Below are positions 11,364 through 23,795 of a stretch of DNA of 64,000 nt, in pieces (within the stretch, counting starts at the first letter, position 1; each line of letters starts with the position of its first letter). This stretch comes from Cymbidium sinense (Eukaryota; Streptophyta; Magnoliopsida; Asparagales; Orchidaceae), in the NCBI GenBank assembly GCA_021442155.1, contig CM038216.1:88694945-88758944 (forward strand), read 5' to 3'. The position numbers and the translations under genes were made by a program. Under the pieces are notes generated by a model that had not been told where the DNA came from, did not search any database, and saw only the letters and a list, made by a program, of their open reading frames with translations.

Positions 11364-12391
11364 GTATTATGTACATTATATTTTAGTATACTTTTATATA
11401 ATATATTATCTTACACTACACCTTAAAATCAATCACTTTAAGCAAAAAATTTATAAAATTTGGTAGAAAAATTAACATTTATTTTGGATCCATAGCACAC
11501 CCCCAATGAATTTATTCTTTGTTAAAAAAATCTTTTGATTAACTGACACACCATAGCACACCCCCAATGATGTTCATTAAATCTTACCTTAAATTTTGCC
11601 AAATTCGATCATCTTAGCCTATAAATCAATATTTTTATGAATTATACCAGTACAAACTCTACTATATCATATTATAACAAACTAAAATATGCTAAATAAC
11701 AAGTACTAGTACATAATAGTATGCTATAATGCATGATGCTACATTATGTTATGGCATCCTATGTTATAATACACTATATCATATTATATTATACTATATT
11801 GCATATCACGTCACAAGGAATTACTTAAGATAAAATATTATAAAATTAGTCTAAACAATAAAAAAATTTATATTTTAGTCGTACCACTTACATATTTTAA
11901 ATTAAAATAATATATTATGATGCCATGCTCTACCTATTATGAATTTGGCCAAATTCTACAATTTTAAAGTCTAAATCAACATTTTTATAAATAATGCTAG
12001 TGTAGGCTCAATTGCATGATTGTAAAACATTAAAAGAATTTAAAATGCATAGAACAATATATTATTATATATGATGCTATACTATGCTGCAACATATAAT
12101 ATTTATTTTGAACATAAAATCTTACTTTTTAGAATACAAGTGGCATAGCACACCTTTGGTACTACAACGTAATTCCCACTTCAAATTTATCAAATTTCAT
12201 CATCTGATTTATTAAATTAATATTTTTATGATTTAAATTAATATATATTATAGGGAACAATACCATAATATACTTAAACATTTCAAAATATCTTATAAAA
12301 TCCAAAAACATCACTACATGCTCAAATATATGATTCTTCATTACACTATGATATATGGTATTATAATATGATTTAGTGTTAGGGTTTAGGG
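10870..12391. repeat. AT-rich satellite module, copy 2
   Basis: Same module as copy 1, here with extra left sequence (10900-11250) that is also found in copy 3. Monomer-like motifs start near 11195, 11597, 11945 and 12188. Copy 1 starts inside the second part ('aaagtagaacatactaaaatg', near 11260). No gene is seen. The reading frame on the minus strand at 12162-12434 is a chance frame of AT-rich repeat. Confidence 0.8.
11314..11360. repeat. (TA)n microsatellite
   Basis: An uninterrupted run of alternating A and T of about 47 bp. The matching place in copy 1 (about 60) has only a short 'catataaatg', so this tract expanded after the modules separated. Confidence 0.98.
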
Positions 12392-12508
12392 TATTCAAAT
12401 CTTTAATAGTCAAGGAAAAGTCTCTTGAAGACATTTTTTATAGCTACCATAACTATGTTAGGATTATGTCATTCTTTAGATCTACTATTAATGACATCTT
12501 AATTCATG
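12392..12508. repeat. conserved tag, copy 2
   Basis: Same ~117 bp sequence as 1051-1168 with scattered substitutions, again flanked by short TTTAGGG runs. Confidence 0.8.
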
Positions 12509-12789
12509 GTTTAGGGTTTATGCTTTAAGGTTTAGGGTTAGGATTTAGGGTTTGTGCTTAGTTTAGGGTTTAGGGTTTAAGGTTAGTTTATGGTTTAGGG
12601 TTTAGGATTTAGGGTTTGGAGTTTAGGATTTAGGGTTTAGGGTTTAGGGTTTAGTTTTAGGGTTTAAGGTTTAGGTTTAGGGTTTAGGGTTTAGAGTTTA
12701 GGATTTAGTGTTTATGGTTTAGGGTTTAGCTTTAGAGTTTAAGTTTTAATTTAAGTTTTATGGTTTAGGGTTTAAGGTTTAGGGTTTAA
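12509..12789 (+). repeat. degenerate TTTAGGG array
   Basis: TTTAGGG and one-base variants, G-rich strand on +, ending at the GRP cassette. Confidence 0.92.
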
Positions 12790-13268
12790 CGGAGAACAAA
12801 TTTAGATTCAACATTTCTTCTTTTTGATTTCCTTAACCAAGTAGGACCCTAAGTTTTCTAAGACACAAGCTATGACATAAATAAAAAATGAGCACCCATA
12901 GAGCAAATTCAAAACCCTGGATAAGTAAAATTGTCTATACTATAAAGACAGTTCCATAAGTAGCAGATCAGACCAGCCGTTATTCAATTTCTCTAGTTCC
13001 CATCAGAACCACCCCTGCCTCTCGAGTAGAGGGATGATCCATCATATCCTTGATCTCTCCCTCTGCCACCACCACATTTGTAGCCTCCGTCACTCCTACC
13101 ACCTCCATAACCACAACTACTCCAGCTACCACCTCCTATCTACTAGCACCTCCAAATCCCCCACCACCACTATGATAACCGACGCCTCCACCTTCACCTC
13201 CACCGCCACATCTAGACTGAGCCTAGTTCATGGTGATGTTCTTGCCATCAAGGTTCTGAGCATTCTTT
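12790..13268 (-). pseudogene. GRP fragment copy 2 (C-terminal exon plus 3' UTR)
   Basis: Minus strand from 13268. It shows a degraded 'N-x-x-x-G-K-N-I-T-M-N' end of the RRM, then Gly-rich sequence with GGGG, GYGG and SGG-like repeats, ending near 13010. About 200 bp of 3' UTR follow down to 12790. The + strand reading at 13034-13276 (His/Ser/Thr-rich) is the antisense shadow of the Gly-rich tail. Edges match those of copy 1. Confidence 0.8.
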
Positions 13269-14539
13269 GGGTTTAGGGTTAGTTTAGGGTTTGGGGTTTA
13301 AGGTTTGTTGTTTAAGGTTTATGGTTTAGGATTTAGGGTTTAGGATTTAGGGTTTTAAGGTTTACGGTTTAGGGTTTTGGTGTTAAGGTTTAGGGTTTAG
13401 GGTTTTAAGGTTTACGTTATGGTTTAGGTTTTAAGGTTTAGGGTTTAGAGTTTTAGGGTTTAGGGTTGTAGGTTCAGGGTTGTAGTTTTAGGGTTGTAGG
13501 TTTAGGGTTTTGTATTTAGGATTAATTTTAGGGTTTAGGGTTTAAAGTTTATTGCTTAGGATTTAGGGTTTATGGTTTCTAATTTTAAATTAAGTAAATC
13601 AGAAGGTTTAGGTTTATTTAGTTTATTTATTTATTTATTTTAGTTTATTTGAGTTTGTTTTATTTTATATTTTATATTTTTATTTAAGTTTATTTTTTAT
13701 TTTGATTTACATTAGCTTATTTATTTTTGGTTTTTTTATTTTAGTTTATGTTTTTTATTAGATTTTTTTTAATTTTAGGTTTATCTTTTAATTGAGTTTT
13801 ATTTTTATTTTATTTTTTTGATTTAGGTTTTATTTTATATTTTTATTTTTTAAGTTTAGGTTTAGGTTTTTATTTTATTTTTTTAGGTTTAGGTTTTAGG
13901 TTTTTCTTTGATGTTTATTTTTAGGTTTTATATTTTAGTTTAGGTTTATTTTTTTTAGTTTATTTTATTTTATTTTGTTTATGTTTAGATTTAGGTTTAG
14001 TTTATTTTAGGTTTAGGTTAAGATTTTATTTATTTTAGTTTAATTTATTTTAGTTTAGGTTTAGGTTTATTTTATTTTAATTATTTTATTTTTATTTTAG
14101 GTTTAGGCTTATTTTAGTTTAGAGTTTAGGTTTTAATTTTTTATTTATTTTTAAGTTTTATTATTTAGGTTTAGGTTTTTATTTAGTTTCTATTTTATTT
14201 TATTTTAGGATGATTTTATTATTATTTTAGGTTTAGTTTTTATTTTATTTAGGTTTTTTATTTTTTAATTTTGTTTAGGTTTTTATTTTTTTTATTTTAG
14301 TTTATTTTTTATTTTTTATTTTCTTTTCTTTTTAGGTTTAGGTTTAGGTTTCAAGTTATGTTTTTATTTTATTTTATTTTTGTTTATATTTTTTATTTAA
14401 TTTATTTTTTAGTTTTATTTATTTTAGGGTTAAGTTTTTAGCTTTTAGGGTTTATAGTTTAAGGTTTATGGTTTAGGGTTTAGGGTTTGAGGTTTAAGGT
14501 TTAGAGTTTTGGTTTTAGGTTTAAGATTTAAGGTTTTTT
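13269..14539 (+). repeat. composite telomeric satellite
   Basis: A TTTAGGG-like array at 13269-13580, then a T-rich block at 13584-14430 starting with the AAGTAAAT..AGAAGG form of the block anchor. A short TTTAGGG array follows at 14430-14533, ending in seven Ts at the GRP cassette. No gene is visible. Confidence 0.88.
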
Positions 14540-14917
14540 TAACAAAGAATAAATTCATTTCTTCTTCTCGATTTCATCAACCAAGTAGCACCCCAAGTTT
14601 TCTAAGACACAAAAGATGATATAGACAAATATTGAGTACCCATAGAGGAAATCAAAATAAGCAGCAGATTGGAATGGCCATTTTTCAGTTTCTCTAGTTC
14701 CCATTAAAACCTCTGCCGACTCTCGAGTAGTGGGATCCACCATCATATCCCAATCTCTCCCTCCACCACCACCATAACCTGCTCATCCCTCCTCCATAAC
14801 CACTACTCCCCAGCACCTCCAGATCCCCACCACCACTTCTAACCATCACCTTCACCTCCATCTGATCTAGGCGAGACTAGTGGTGATGATGTTCACACTA
14901 CAAGGTTCTATATTCTT
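14540..14917 (-). pseudogene. GRP fragment copy 3
   Basis: Shorter and more decayed than the others. On the minus strand from 14917 it has the 'gaata...aaccttgta' edge, a Gly-rich stretch at about 14730-14890 with internal deletions, and the shared 3' UTR down to 'gaatttattctttgtt' at 14540. A run of seven Ts (minus-strand oligo-A) lies just outside the left edge. Confidence 0.72.
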
Positions 14918-16509
14918 AGTATTTAGGTGGTTTATGGTTTAGGGTTAGTTTAGGTTTTAGGGTTTAGGATTTAGTGTTTATGGTTTTTAGGGTTTAGGGT
15001 TAGGTTTCAGTTTAGGATTTAGGGTTTAGGGTTTAGGGTTAAGGGTTTTAGTTTAGTTTAGTTGAGTTTTTTAGTTTTTGGCTTTAGTTAGGTTTGGTTA
15101 GAGTTTATAGTTTAGTTTAGGGTTTAGGGTTTGTTAGGGTTTAGGGTTCAGAGTTTAGGGTTGTATGTTTATGTATGTAGGTTTAGGGTTTAGGGTTTAG
15201 GGTTTAGGAGTTTAGGGTTTTAAGGTTTAAGGTTTAGGGTCTATGGTTTAAAGTTTAGGGTTTAAGGTTTAGGGTTTAGGGTTATAGGGTATAGGGTTGT
15301 ACGTTTAAGGTTGTAAGTTTAGGGTTTTGGGTTTAAGGCTAGTTTTAGGGTTTAGGGTTTGGGGATATTTTTTTAAATTTAAGTAAACTGGTAGGTTTAG
15401 ATTTCTCTAGTTCATTTAGTTTATTTTGTATTTATTTGAGTTTGTTTTATATTTTAAATTTTATTTAGGTTAATTTTTTTATTTAGTTTAGTTTATTTAT
15501 TTTAAGTTTATTTATTTTATTTTAGGTTTTTACTTTAGTATTTTTTAGGTTTAGGATTATTTTTTAGTTGAGTTTAATTTTTATTTTATTTTTTATGCTT
15601 AGTTTTACTTTTTTATTTTTAGGTTTAAGTTTACTTTTTTATTTTATTTTTTAGATTTATGTTTTAGGTTTTTATTTTAGGTTTTATTTTTTAGTTTAGG
15701 TTTATGTTTATTTTTAGTTTATTTTATTTTATTTAGTTTAGGTTTAGGTTTAGGTTTATGTTTAGGTTTTATTTATTTTGGTTTAGTTTAGTTTTATTTA
15801 GGTTTACGTTAATTTTATTTTATTTATTTAGTTTTTATTTTAGGTTTAGGTATTATTTTAGTTTAGGATTTAGGTTTTATTTTTTTATTTCTTTTTAGGT
15901 TTTATTTTTTATTTCTTTTTAGGTTTTATTTTTAGGTTTAGTTTTTTTAGGTTTCATTTTTTATTCAGTTTTTATTTTAGGAATATTTTATTTTTATTTT
16001 ATGTTAGTTTTAATTTTATTTATGTTTTTTGTTCTTTGGTTTATTTTATTTTTTTTAATTTAGTTTAGGTTTTTATTTATTTTATTATAATTTATTATTA
16101 TTTTTATTTTATTTTATTTTTAGGTCTATTATTAGTTTTTTATTTTATTTTATTTTATTTCAATTTAGGTTTTTTTATTTATTTTATTATTTGGTTTTAT
16201 TTAGTTTATGTTTAGGTTTTTAGGTTTTTAGGGTTCAAGGTTTAGGATTTTGGGTTTAGGGTTTAGGGTATAGGGTTTAGGATTTTAAGGTTTAGGATTT
16301 TATGGTTTATGGTTTATGGTTTAGGGTTAGGGTTAGGGTTTAAGGTTTAGGGTTTAATGTTTCGGCTTTAGGGTTTAGGGTTTTCAGGGTTTAGGGTTAG
16401 TTTATTGTTTAGGGTTGAGCTTTAAGTGTTTAGGATATTTAAGGTTTAGGGTTTAGGGTTTATGGTTAGTTTAGGGTTTAGGGTATAAGGTTTTATGGTT
16501 TAGGGTTTA
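14918..16509 (+). repeat. composite telomeric satellite
   Basis: TTTAGGG-like array at 14918-15365, T-rich block at 15374-16215 (anchor 'aagtaaactggtagg'), TTTAGGG-like array at 16216-16509. It ends sharply at gypsy sequence. No gene is visible. Confidence 0.88.
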
Positions 16510-17095
16510 CAACATAGACTGGAGATACTCTACCATCAACTACACGAGGGGGACTTAGCAGGAAGTCTACTATACTCCAAATACTAAAGAAGACACTTGA
16601 CAACAAGTGATAGTGGCATATGGCAGTTGATGCAGAAGCCTTGTTCTAGAACTCCAACTCATTCTACTCCTTTCTCCTTAGTGTATGGGTCAAAAGTCAT
16701 TCTACCATTAAAAATCCAACTCCTAACACTAAGAATAGTTGTGGGTAGCAAAATCACAATATTGGAAAATGCCAAGTTGTAGTTAGAAGATCGAAGGTTT
16801 GAGGAGGACTGCATGACTAAAACCTCAAGTTGTACAAAGCTAAAATGATTCAAGCTCACAACAAGTTGGTCCATCCTAGAGCTTTTCAAGAAGGAGAGCT
16901 TATTCTACTTCTAAGGAGACCGATTATTGCCCATTGTAAGATGGGAGGCAAGTTTGAACCAACTTAGGAAGGCCCTTTTACCATAGAGAAGGCCTACCAA
17001 GGCGGATCTTATCAGCTTATTAATCATAAGGGAGAGAACCTAATGCTTCCAATCAATGGGATCTACTTAAATAAATATTATAAATCATATTTGAA
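16510..17095 (+). pseudogene. integrase core end and C-terminal domain (gypsy B)
   Basis: Translation gives 'LEILYHQLHEG', then 'THSTPFSLVYGSKVILPLKI', the conserved integrase core end of Tat-like elements. After a frame change come 'YKAKMIQAHNKLVHP' and the C-terminal fold, ending 'LPINGIYLNKYY'. Several stops and shifts are present. The minus-strand frame across 16659-16889 is a shadow. Confidence 0.85.
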
Positions 17096-19230
17096 AATAA
17101 TTATAATCAATGAAAATTCCATTTTCAATTTAATCTATTCCATGTTGAAAGTATTCTTGCTTTCAAATCTACCACGATGTGTTTAGGGTTGGTGTAAGGA
17201 ACCTGAACGGTGTCCTATCCTTCATTAACATAACACAAACACAAAATTCACACAAACATATAAAATAAACACATATCTTTTGTCTTGGGCTACTCTAACT
17301 TAAGATAACACCCCCAGGGCACTATCTCAATAGCTGCTCTAGGTCGGGCTGACATGCTACCCTCATAGTGTGTCACCCTAGCGGCCTTCTTGCATTGGAG
17401 GATGTAAGTCTACTATGCTTTCCTTCCTTAATTGACCACTCCACACTGACGAGTGCCTTGTTAGTTTGGTAGGCCTTGTTGTGTGGCCGATAAGCTACCT
17501 CATGTTAGCTTTGTTTAAGAGGATGTGAGTCTACTATGCTTTCTTCTTAGATTAGCCTTCATACACTAACTAGGTTGAGTATATTTGGTGTTTAGGATAA
17601 GTCCCCTAGATGCTCCTTTCCTCTTGCTTTAAGTGCAGGTCGTCCTTCCTTGGGGCTCCCCACTAAGTAGTCACTCTAGGTCAGATAATATATGTCATCC
17701 CAATGATAAACTATCTCGATGATCAGTTCCACTTGGAAAGTTGTAAGCCTACAAGCTTTATTTCAAGGTTGATCATTGCACGTCAATTGATAACTTAGGT
17801 ATGTTGGTTCTCATAATGCTGATGGATACACCACTCATGCTAATGGATACTCATTAGGTTGGTTGGTTCTCACACCTTAGGATACACCACTAATAGCAGA
17901 TTTAAGTTTGATATGCTTTCTCCTTGAGTTGTCCACCATACACTTCTAGGCTTTCTTTTCCAATGCTCAGGATAACGCCCCTAGTAGCACCACTCCTGTG
18001 GCATTATATTTGGATAACCTGCTTTGCAACCTCTTTTAAACATGACCTAGGTTACTATCAAATTGGACAGTTCTACTTTCCTAGTAACCAACCCTGTGGT
18101 TGGAGAATCCGTCTTGTGGATTTACAGATTTTCCCTTGGTTAAGTAAATCAGAGATATGTTAAAACTAACATAGGCCCTTCTCAGTGTGGTCCCTCGCAC
18201 ACCAACAAGGTCCACGAAAACATATATAAAAATATATATATTCACTTAAGGATTAGGAGGACACCCCTAGTGTACCTTTTCCCAGGAAGGTATCCTATCT
18301 TTAGGACAATGTCAGCAAATCTCCCTATAGGAATCACCTGACTACTATAGAGTTGATATAAGTCCCTAGTGAAATTCTATCAATAGTGGCCCCTAAGTTG
18401 AGTTCAATATATTGTGGTACCAACAGGTCACCCCAGTGGTTGTTCCCTACTTTAGAAGATGTAAGTCACATGCCTTCTTTTTTTGCATTTTGCACGAAGG
18501 CAACCCCTTAAGTTGGCTAGCTTTACCCCGCAATTGGTAGACTATATTTGGATTTATTTCAAGGCTAATAGCCCCTTCGGAGATCCATCACACACCGGTC
18601 CACATTAACTCAGTTAAACTAAACCCATTCTATTTTCCCATGGAGTTAAATCACACTTTTTTCCAATAAATAATATAACTCATGCAATAAATCAAATTCA
18701 AAACTAACTTCCCTAGTGGAATAAATTGAACCAACTCCCTAGTAACAAAATCCAGCCAAACTATTTTCCCTAGTGGATACATCTCCCAACAAATCTATGA
18801 ACTCAAACTCAAATCCCAATCCCCGATGGCAGGACACTTTCTAGTGGAATGTTCATATACCCGATCCCTAGCGAACTTGAGCACGTCTCTCTAATAGATA
18901 TGCCTCCACATCAATTAAAATAAAACAAATTAGAGTCGATCCAGTCTTAATCCCTAGTAAATTAAAGATTCTTATCCCCAGTATATCTTCTTTCCATAAA
19001 TCAAATCAAATTCAAACATTACCCCAAGAAAATTTTCTTCTTCTATGCCCTGGACATAGACCCCTCTCATGTCATGTCCAATGCATGTGTGATCCCCTAG
19101 TGGATCTCCATCCATGTCCTTGACATGGAATTCTCATCAAATCTTATTTCTTCTCTTATGCACACCTTTAATACTTCAAACAAAAGCATAATAATGTATT
19201 CTTTTAAATTACATCATCTTAACAATGTAA
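17096..19230 (+). repeat. gypsy B 3' untranslated region with subrepeats
   Basis: Collinear with 8816-10870. 'ggatgtaagtctactatgct' units lie near 17401, 17520 and 18456, and 'cccctag' units near 17607, 17967 and 18254. A stretch at 18600-18900 rich in 'ccctagtgga' and 'tccctagcga' is more extended than in A. No gene is visible. Confidence 0.7.
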
Positions 19231-20477
19231 TCAATATTTCATGATTTGTGAGGGTGCATAATCAAACTAACTATACAATATCACACTAAACATATTATAG
19301 TGTGAATTAACACACTATATTATATTATAATATATGATGTTATATTATAATATGCTATAATATAATATATTGTGTAACATTAAATCTCATTAGAATCACA
19401 TAAGAGGAACAAACAACAAAATTTCCTCAAAATATGAATAATGTTCATTTTGGATGTAAAATTATTATTTTTTATTAGAAATGGTACAATATAGCATAAT
19501 TTTGGTGTTGCTTCTTGGTCTGTGCCATGAATTTGGCCAAATTCTTCCATCTCAACTTTTAAATTATCTTACATTTGACCTTAAAATGAATCACTTTAAG
19601 CAAAAAATTTATAAAATTTAGTTGAAAAAGGAACATTTATTTTGGATGCAAAATTCCATTCTTTTGATTAAATGACTCACCATAGCACACCCCCAATGAT
19701 GTTCCCTAAAGCTTACATTAAAATTTGCCAAATCCTATCATCTTTGCCTATAAATTAGTATTTTTATGAATTATACCAGTACAAACTCTACTACCTCATT
19801 CTATAATAAACTAAAATATGCTAAACAACAAGTAGTAATACACAACAGTATGCTATAATTCTTGATGCTACACTATGTTATGGCATCCTAAATTATAATA
19901 CACTATAACATATAATATTAAATTATATTGCATATCACAACATAAGGGATTGCTTAAGATAACAAATCATAATATTAGTCTACACAAAAAAATTATATAT
20001 TTTATTCATATAACTAACATATTTTAAATTAAAATAATATATTATAATGCCATGCTCTACCTATTATGAAGGCCAAATTCTACCATTTTAAATTCTAAAT
20101 CAACTTTTTTATAAATAATAATTCTATTGTAGGCTCATGCATGATTGTAAAATACTAAAAGATATGGAAAGAGTAGAACTATATAATATATATGATGTTT
20201 TATGCTACAACATATAATATTTCTTTTGAACATAGAATCTTACTTTTTTAGACTATAAGTGGTAGCTTTTTTGGTACTACAACCAATTCCCACTTCAAGT
20301 TTAACAAATTTCATCATATTTATTAAATCAATATTTTTATGATTTATATAAATATAGTATAAATTCAATACCATACATTTCAAAACATCTTATAACATCC
20401 AAAACCCATTACTACATGCTCAAATATGTGATGCTACATTATACAATAATATATGGTATTATAATATGATTTAGGGT
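19231..20477. repeat. AT-rich satellite module, copy 3
   Basis: Collinear with copy 2 but missing a stretch near 19560, equal to about 11225-11400 of copy 2, which includes the (TA)n site. The module ends in 'tataatatgatttaggg' directly before the tag. No gene is visible. Confidence 0.8.
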
Positions 20478-20594
20478 ATTCAAATCTCTAATAGTCAAGG
20501 GAAAGTCTCTTCAAGATATTTTCTTTAGCTACCATAACTATGTTAGGAATAGGTCATTCTTTTGATCTACTCCTAATAACATCTTTATTCAAGG
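20478..20594. repeat. conserved tag, copy 3
   Basis: Same tag as 1051-1168, with only one TTTAGGG unit on its left side. Confidence 0.8.
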
Positions 20595-20848
20595 TTTAGG
20601 GTTTAGAGTTTAGGGATAATTTAGGGTTAGTTTAGGGTTTATGGTTTAGGGTTTAGGGTTTAGAGTTTAGGATTGTAGGTTTTAGGGTTTATGGTTTTAG
20701 GGTTTAGGGTTTAAGGTTTAGGATTTAGGGTTTTAGGGTTTAGGGTTTAGGGTTTAGGTTTAGGTTTAGGGTTTATGGTTTTGGGTTTTGGTTTTAGGAT
20801 TAGGGTTTAAGTTTTTGTTTATGGTTTATGGTTTAAGCTTTTTTTTTA
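20595..20848 (+). repeat. degenerate TTTAGGG array
   Basis: TTTAGGG and one-base variants. It ends in a run of about nine Ts directly before the GRP cassette. Confidence 0.92.
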
Positions 20849-21231
20849 ACAAAGAACAAATTCAGATTCAACATTTCTTCTTTTCAATTTTGTCAACCAT
20901 GTAGCACCCCAAGTTTTCTAAGATAGAAGTGATGACATAGATAAAATATGAGCACCCTTAGAGGTAATCAAAAACCCTAGATAATGAGACAATTTAATAA
21001 GCGAGTGATTGGGTCTTGTTCTTGATTTCTAGTTTCCAAGCACTCCACTCTCAAATGGGATCCTCGGCCATGGCTCCACCTGTCACTCCCCCCTCCATAA
21101 CCACCACTCACCACCACCTTGATATCCTACCTGGTCCACCACTATGATAACCACCTGCCTTCACTTCCATCTCCTTCTTCACCTGGTGCATCTGGGAGCC
21201 TAATTTGATATAAAGGTTCAACCCATTCTTA
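20849..21231 (-). pseudogene. GRP fragment copy 4
   Basis: Minus strand from 21231 ('aagaatgggttgaacc'). The Gly-rich region at about 21050-21190 has internal deletions. The shared 3' UTR runs down to 'ctgaatttgttctttgtt' at 20849. The T-run on the left edge reads as oligo-A on the gene strand. Confidence 0.75.
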
Positions 21232-23382
21232 AGGTTTAGGGTTTAGGGTTAGCTTAGGGGTTAGGGTATAAGGTATAGGGTTATAGGTTTTAGGGTTTAG
21301 GGTTTAGGGTTTAGGGTTTAGGGTTTACTATTTATGGTTTACAATTTAGGGTTTAGAGTTTAGGGTTTAGAATTTAGGGTTTAGGATTTATGGTTTAGGG
21401 TTTAGGGTAAAGGGTTTAGGATTTATGATATAGGGTTTAGGGTTTATTTAGTTTATTTTTTCTTTATTTTAGTTCATTTTATTTTTTTATATAGGTTTAT
21501 TTTTTTTTTATTTAATTTAGTTTATTTATTTTAGGTTTATTTATTTTAGTTTAGGTTTTTTATTTTAGTTTATTTTTTAGGTTTAGGTTTATGCTTATTT
21601 TTTAATTTAGTTTTATTTTTATTTTATTTTTTAGGTTTAGGTTTTTTTTTGATTTTTAGGTTTAGGTTTAAGCTTTTATTTTATTTTATATTTTAGGTTT
21701 TAGGTTTTTATTTTAGGTTTATTTTTAGGTTTTATTTTTTACTTTAGGTTTATTTTTAGTTTACCTTATTTTATTTTGTTTATAGCTTAGGTTTCGATTT
21801 AGGTTTTATTTATTTATTTTGGATAATTTTAGTTTAGGTTTATTTTAGGTTTAGGTTTTATTTTAATTAAAGGTTAAGGTTTTATTTATTATTTATTATT
21901 AAGTTTTATTTTTATGTTTATTTTTTAGGTTTAGGTTTTTATTTAGTTTTTATTTTATTTTATTTTTATTTTATGTTTATTTTTTATTTTATTTAAGTTT
22001 ATTTTATGTTTTAGTTTAGTTTAGATTTTTTTATTTATTTTATTTTAGTTTAGTTTTTATTTTTTTATTTTTTTTAATGTTTAGGTTTAAGTTTAGGTTT
22101 ACATTTAGGTTTAGGTTTAGGATTAGGCTTTAGTTTTAGTTTTTATTTTATTTTATTTAAGTTTAATTTTTTATTTTTTTTCTTTTTAGCTTTTATTTAG
22201 TTTAGATATAGGTTTTTAGGTTTTTAGGGTTTGGGGTTTAGGGTTTAGGGTTGTAGGTTTTAGTGTTTAGGGTTTATGTTTTACTGTTTAGGGTTTTAGG
22301 GTTTCCGGGTTTTAGGGTTTAGGGTTTAGGGTTTAGGGTTTAGGGTTTTAAGGTTTTGGGTTTAGAGATTAGGGTTTTAGGTTTAGGGTTAGGTTTTTTA
22401 TTTTTTATTTTTTATTTATTAATAGACTTGCTAGGTTTTAGTTTATTTTTTTTATTTTAGTTTAGTTTATTTTTTATTTTATTTTTATTTATTTTTGATT
22501 TTATTTAGTGTAGTTTAGTTATTTTAGTGTAGGTTTTTTATTTTAGTTTATTTATTAGGTTTAGGTTTAAGTCTATTTTTTTAGTTTAGTTTTATTTTTA
22601 ATTTATTTTTTAGGTTTAGATTTGATTTCTTATTTTTTGGTTTAGGTTTGGGTTTTAATTTTATTATTTTAGGTTTGGGTTTTTCGTTTATTTTTAGGTT
22701 CTAATTTTTTAGTTTATGTTTAGGTTTATTTTTAGTTTATTTTTTTTATTGACAGTTTAAGTTTAGGTTTAGGTTTCGTTTATTTGAGGTTTTGGTTTAA
22801 GTTTTATTTATTTTAGTTAAGTTTATATATTTTAGGTTTAGGTTTATTTCATTTTTATTTTAGGTATATGTTTTTTAGTTTAGGATTTAAGTTTTATTTT
22901 TAATTTATTTTTAGTTTTATTTTTTGGTTTATTTTTTAGGTTTAGGTTTTTATTTAATTTTTATTTATTTTAGGTTTATTTTTTATTTTAAGTTTAGTTT
23001 TTATTTTATTTAGGTTTTTTATTTGTAAGTTTACTTTCCTTTTAGGCTTAGGTTTCAATTTTAGTTTAGGTTTCTATTATATTTTATTTTTTTATTTTAT
23101 TTTGGTTTAGGCTTTCTAATTTCTTTTATTTTTAGGTTTTATTTAGTTTAGTTTAGGTTTTTAGATTTTAGCTTTTTAGAGTTTAGGATTTAGGGTTTAC
23201 GGTTTAAAGTTAGTTGAGGGTTTATGGTTTGGTGTTTAGGTTTAGGCTTTAGGGTTTAGGTTTATGGTTTAAGGTTTTGGATTTTATGGTTTAGGGTTTA
23301 GGGTTTAGGGTTTAGGGTTTAGGGTTTAGGTTTATATACAGGGTTAGGTTTTAGTTTAGTTTAGTTTTAAGGCTTTGGTTTT
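21232..23382 (+). repeat. composite telomeric satellite
   Basis: TTTAGGG-like arrays at 21232-21450, 22215-22400 and 23165-23382 alternate with T-rich blocks at 21450-22215 and 22416-23165. The second block has a weak anchor ('aatagacttgctagg'). An exact TTTAGGG run lies at about 23289-23330. No gene is visible. Confidence 0.88.
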
Positions 23383-23795
23383 AGGAGAATAAATTCAAAT
23401 TCAGCATTTTTCTTTTGATTTCATCAACCAAGTAACACCAAGTTTTTAAGACACAAGAAATGACATAGATAAAAAATGAGCATGCATAATGCAAAAATCC
23501 TAGATAACTAGAACCATCTCAATAATAAAGGCACAATTCCATAAGCTGTAGATCGGATCGACCATTCTTCAATTTCTCCAATTGCCATCAAAAGCACCCC
23601 TGCTTCTAGAGTAGTGGGATCTACCATCATATCCTCGAACTCTCCCTCGACCATCATGCTACATGCTCCTCCACCTCCAAAATTGCACACTCGACCACCA
23701 CCTCAGATCCACCTCGATAATATACCACGTCTCCAGATCTAAATTGAGCCTAGTTGACGATGATGTTCCTTTCATCAAGGTTATGCCCATTTTTA
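23383..23795 (-). pseudogene. GRP fragment copy 5
   Basis: Minus strand from 23795 ('atgggcataaccttgatg', matching N-x-D-E of the RRM end). The Gly-rich tail is present with small deletions, ending near 23590, followed by 3' UTR to 23383. The open frame at 23508-23690 on the minus strand spans the end of the Gly-rich tail and part of the UTR. It is not a gene. Confidence 0.76.

Larger units (their letters stand above)
16510..19230 (+). mobile_element. Ty3/gypsy fragment B: integrase end to 3' UTR
   Basis: A second, more truncated copy of the same element as fragment A. It begins near the third catalytic residue region of integrase and is collinear with about 8215-10870. It also has small deletions, for example in the UTR near 18470 and 18590. 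Like A, it is preceded by telomeric DNA and followed by the AT-rich module, so the pair arose by duplication of a larger segment. Confidence 0.87.

Noticed and set aside
13034..13276. His/Ser/Thr-rich + strand frame (also at 46877-47143, 53123-53314, 53130-53375)
   Set aside because: These are the antisense reading of the Gly-rich GRP tail (GGN codons reversed give Ser/Thr/His/Pro).
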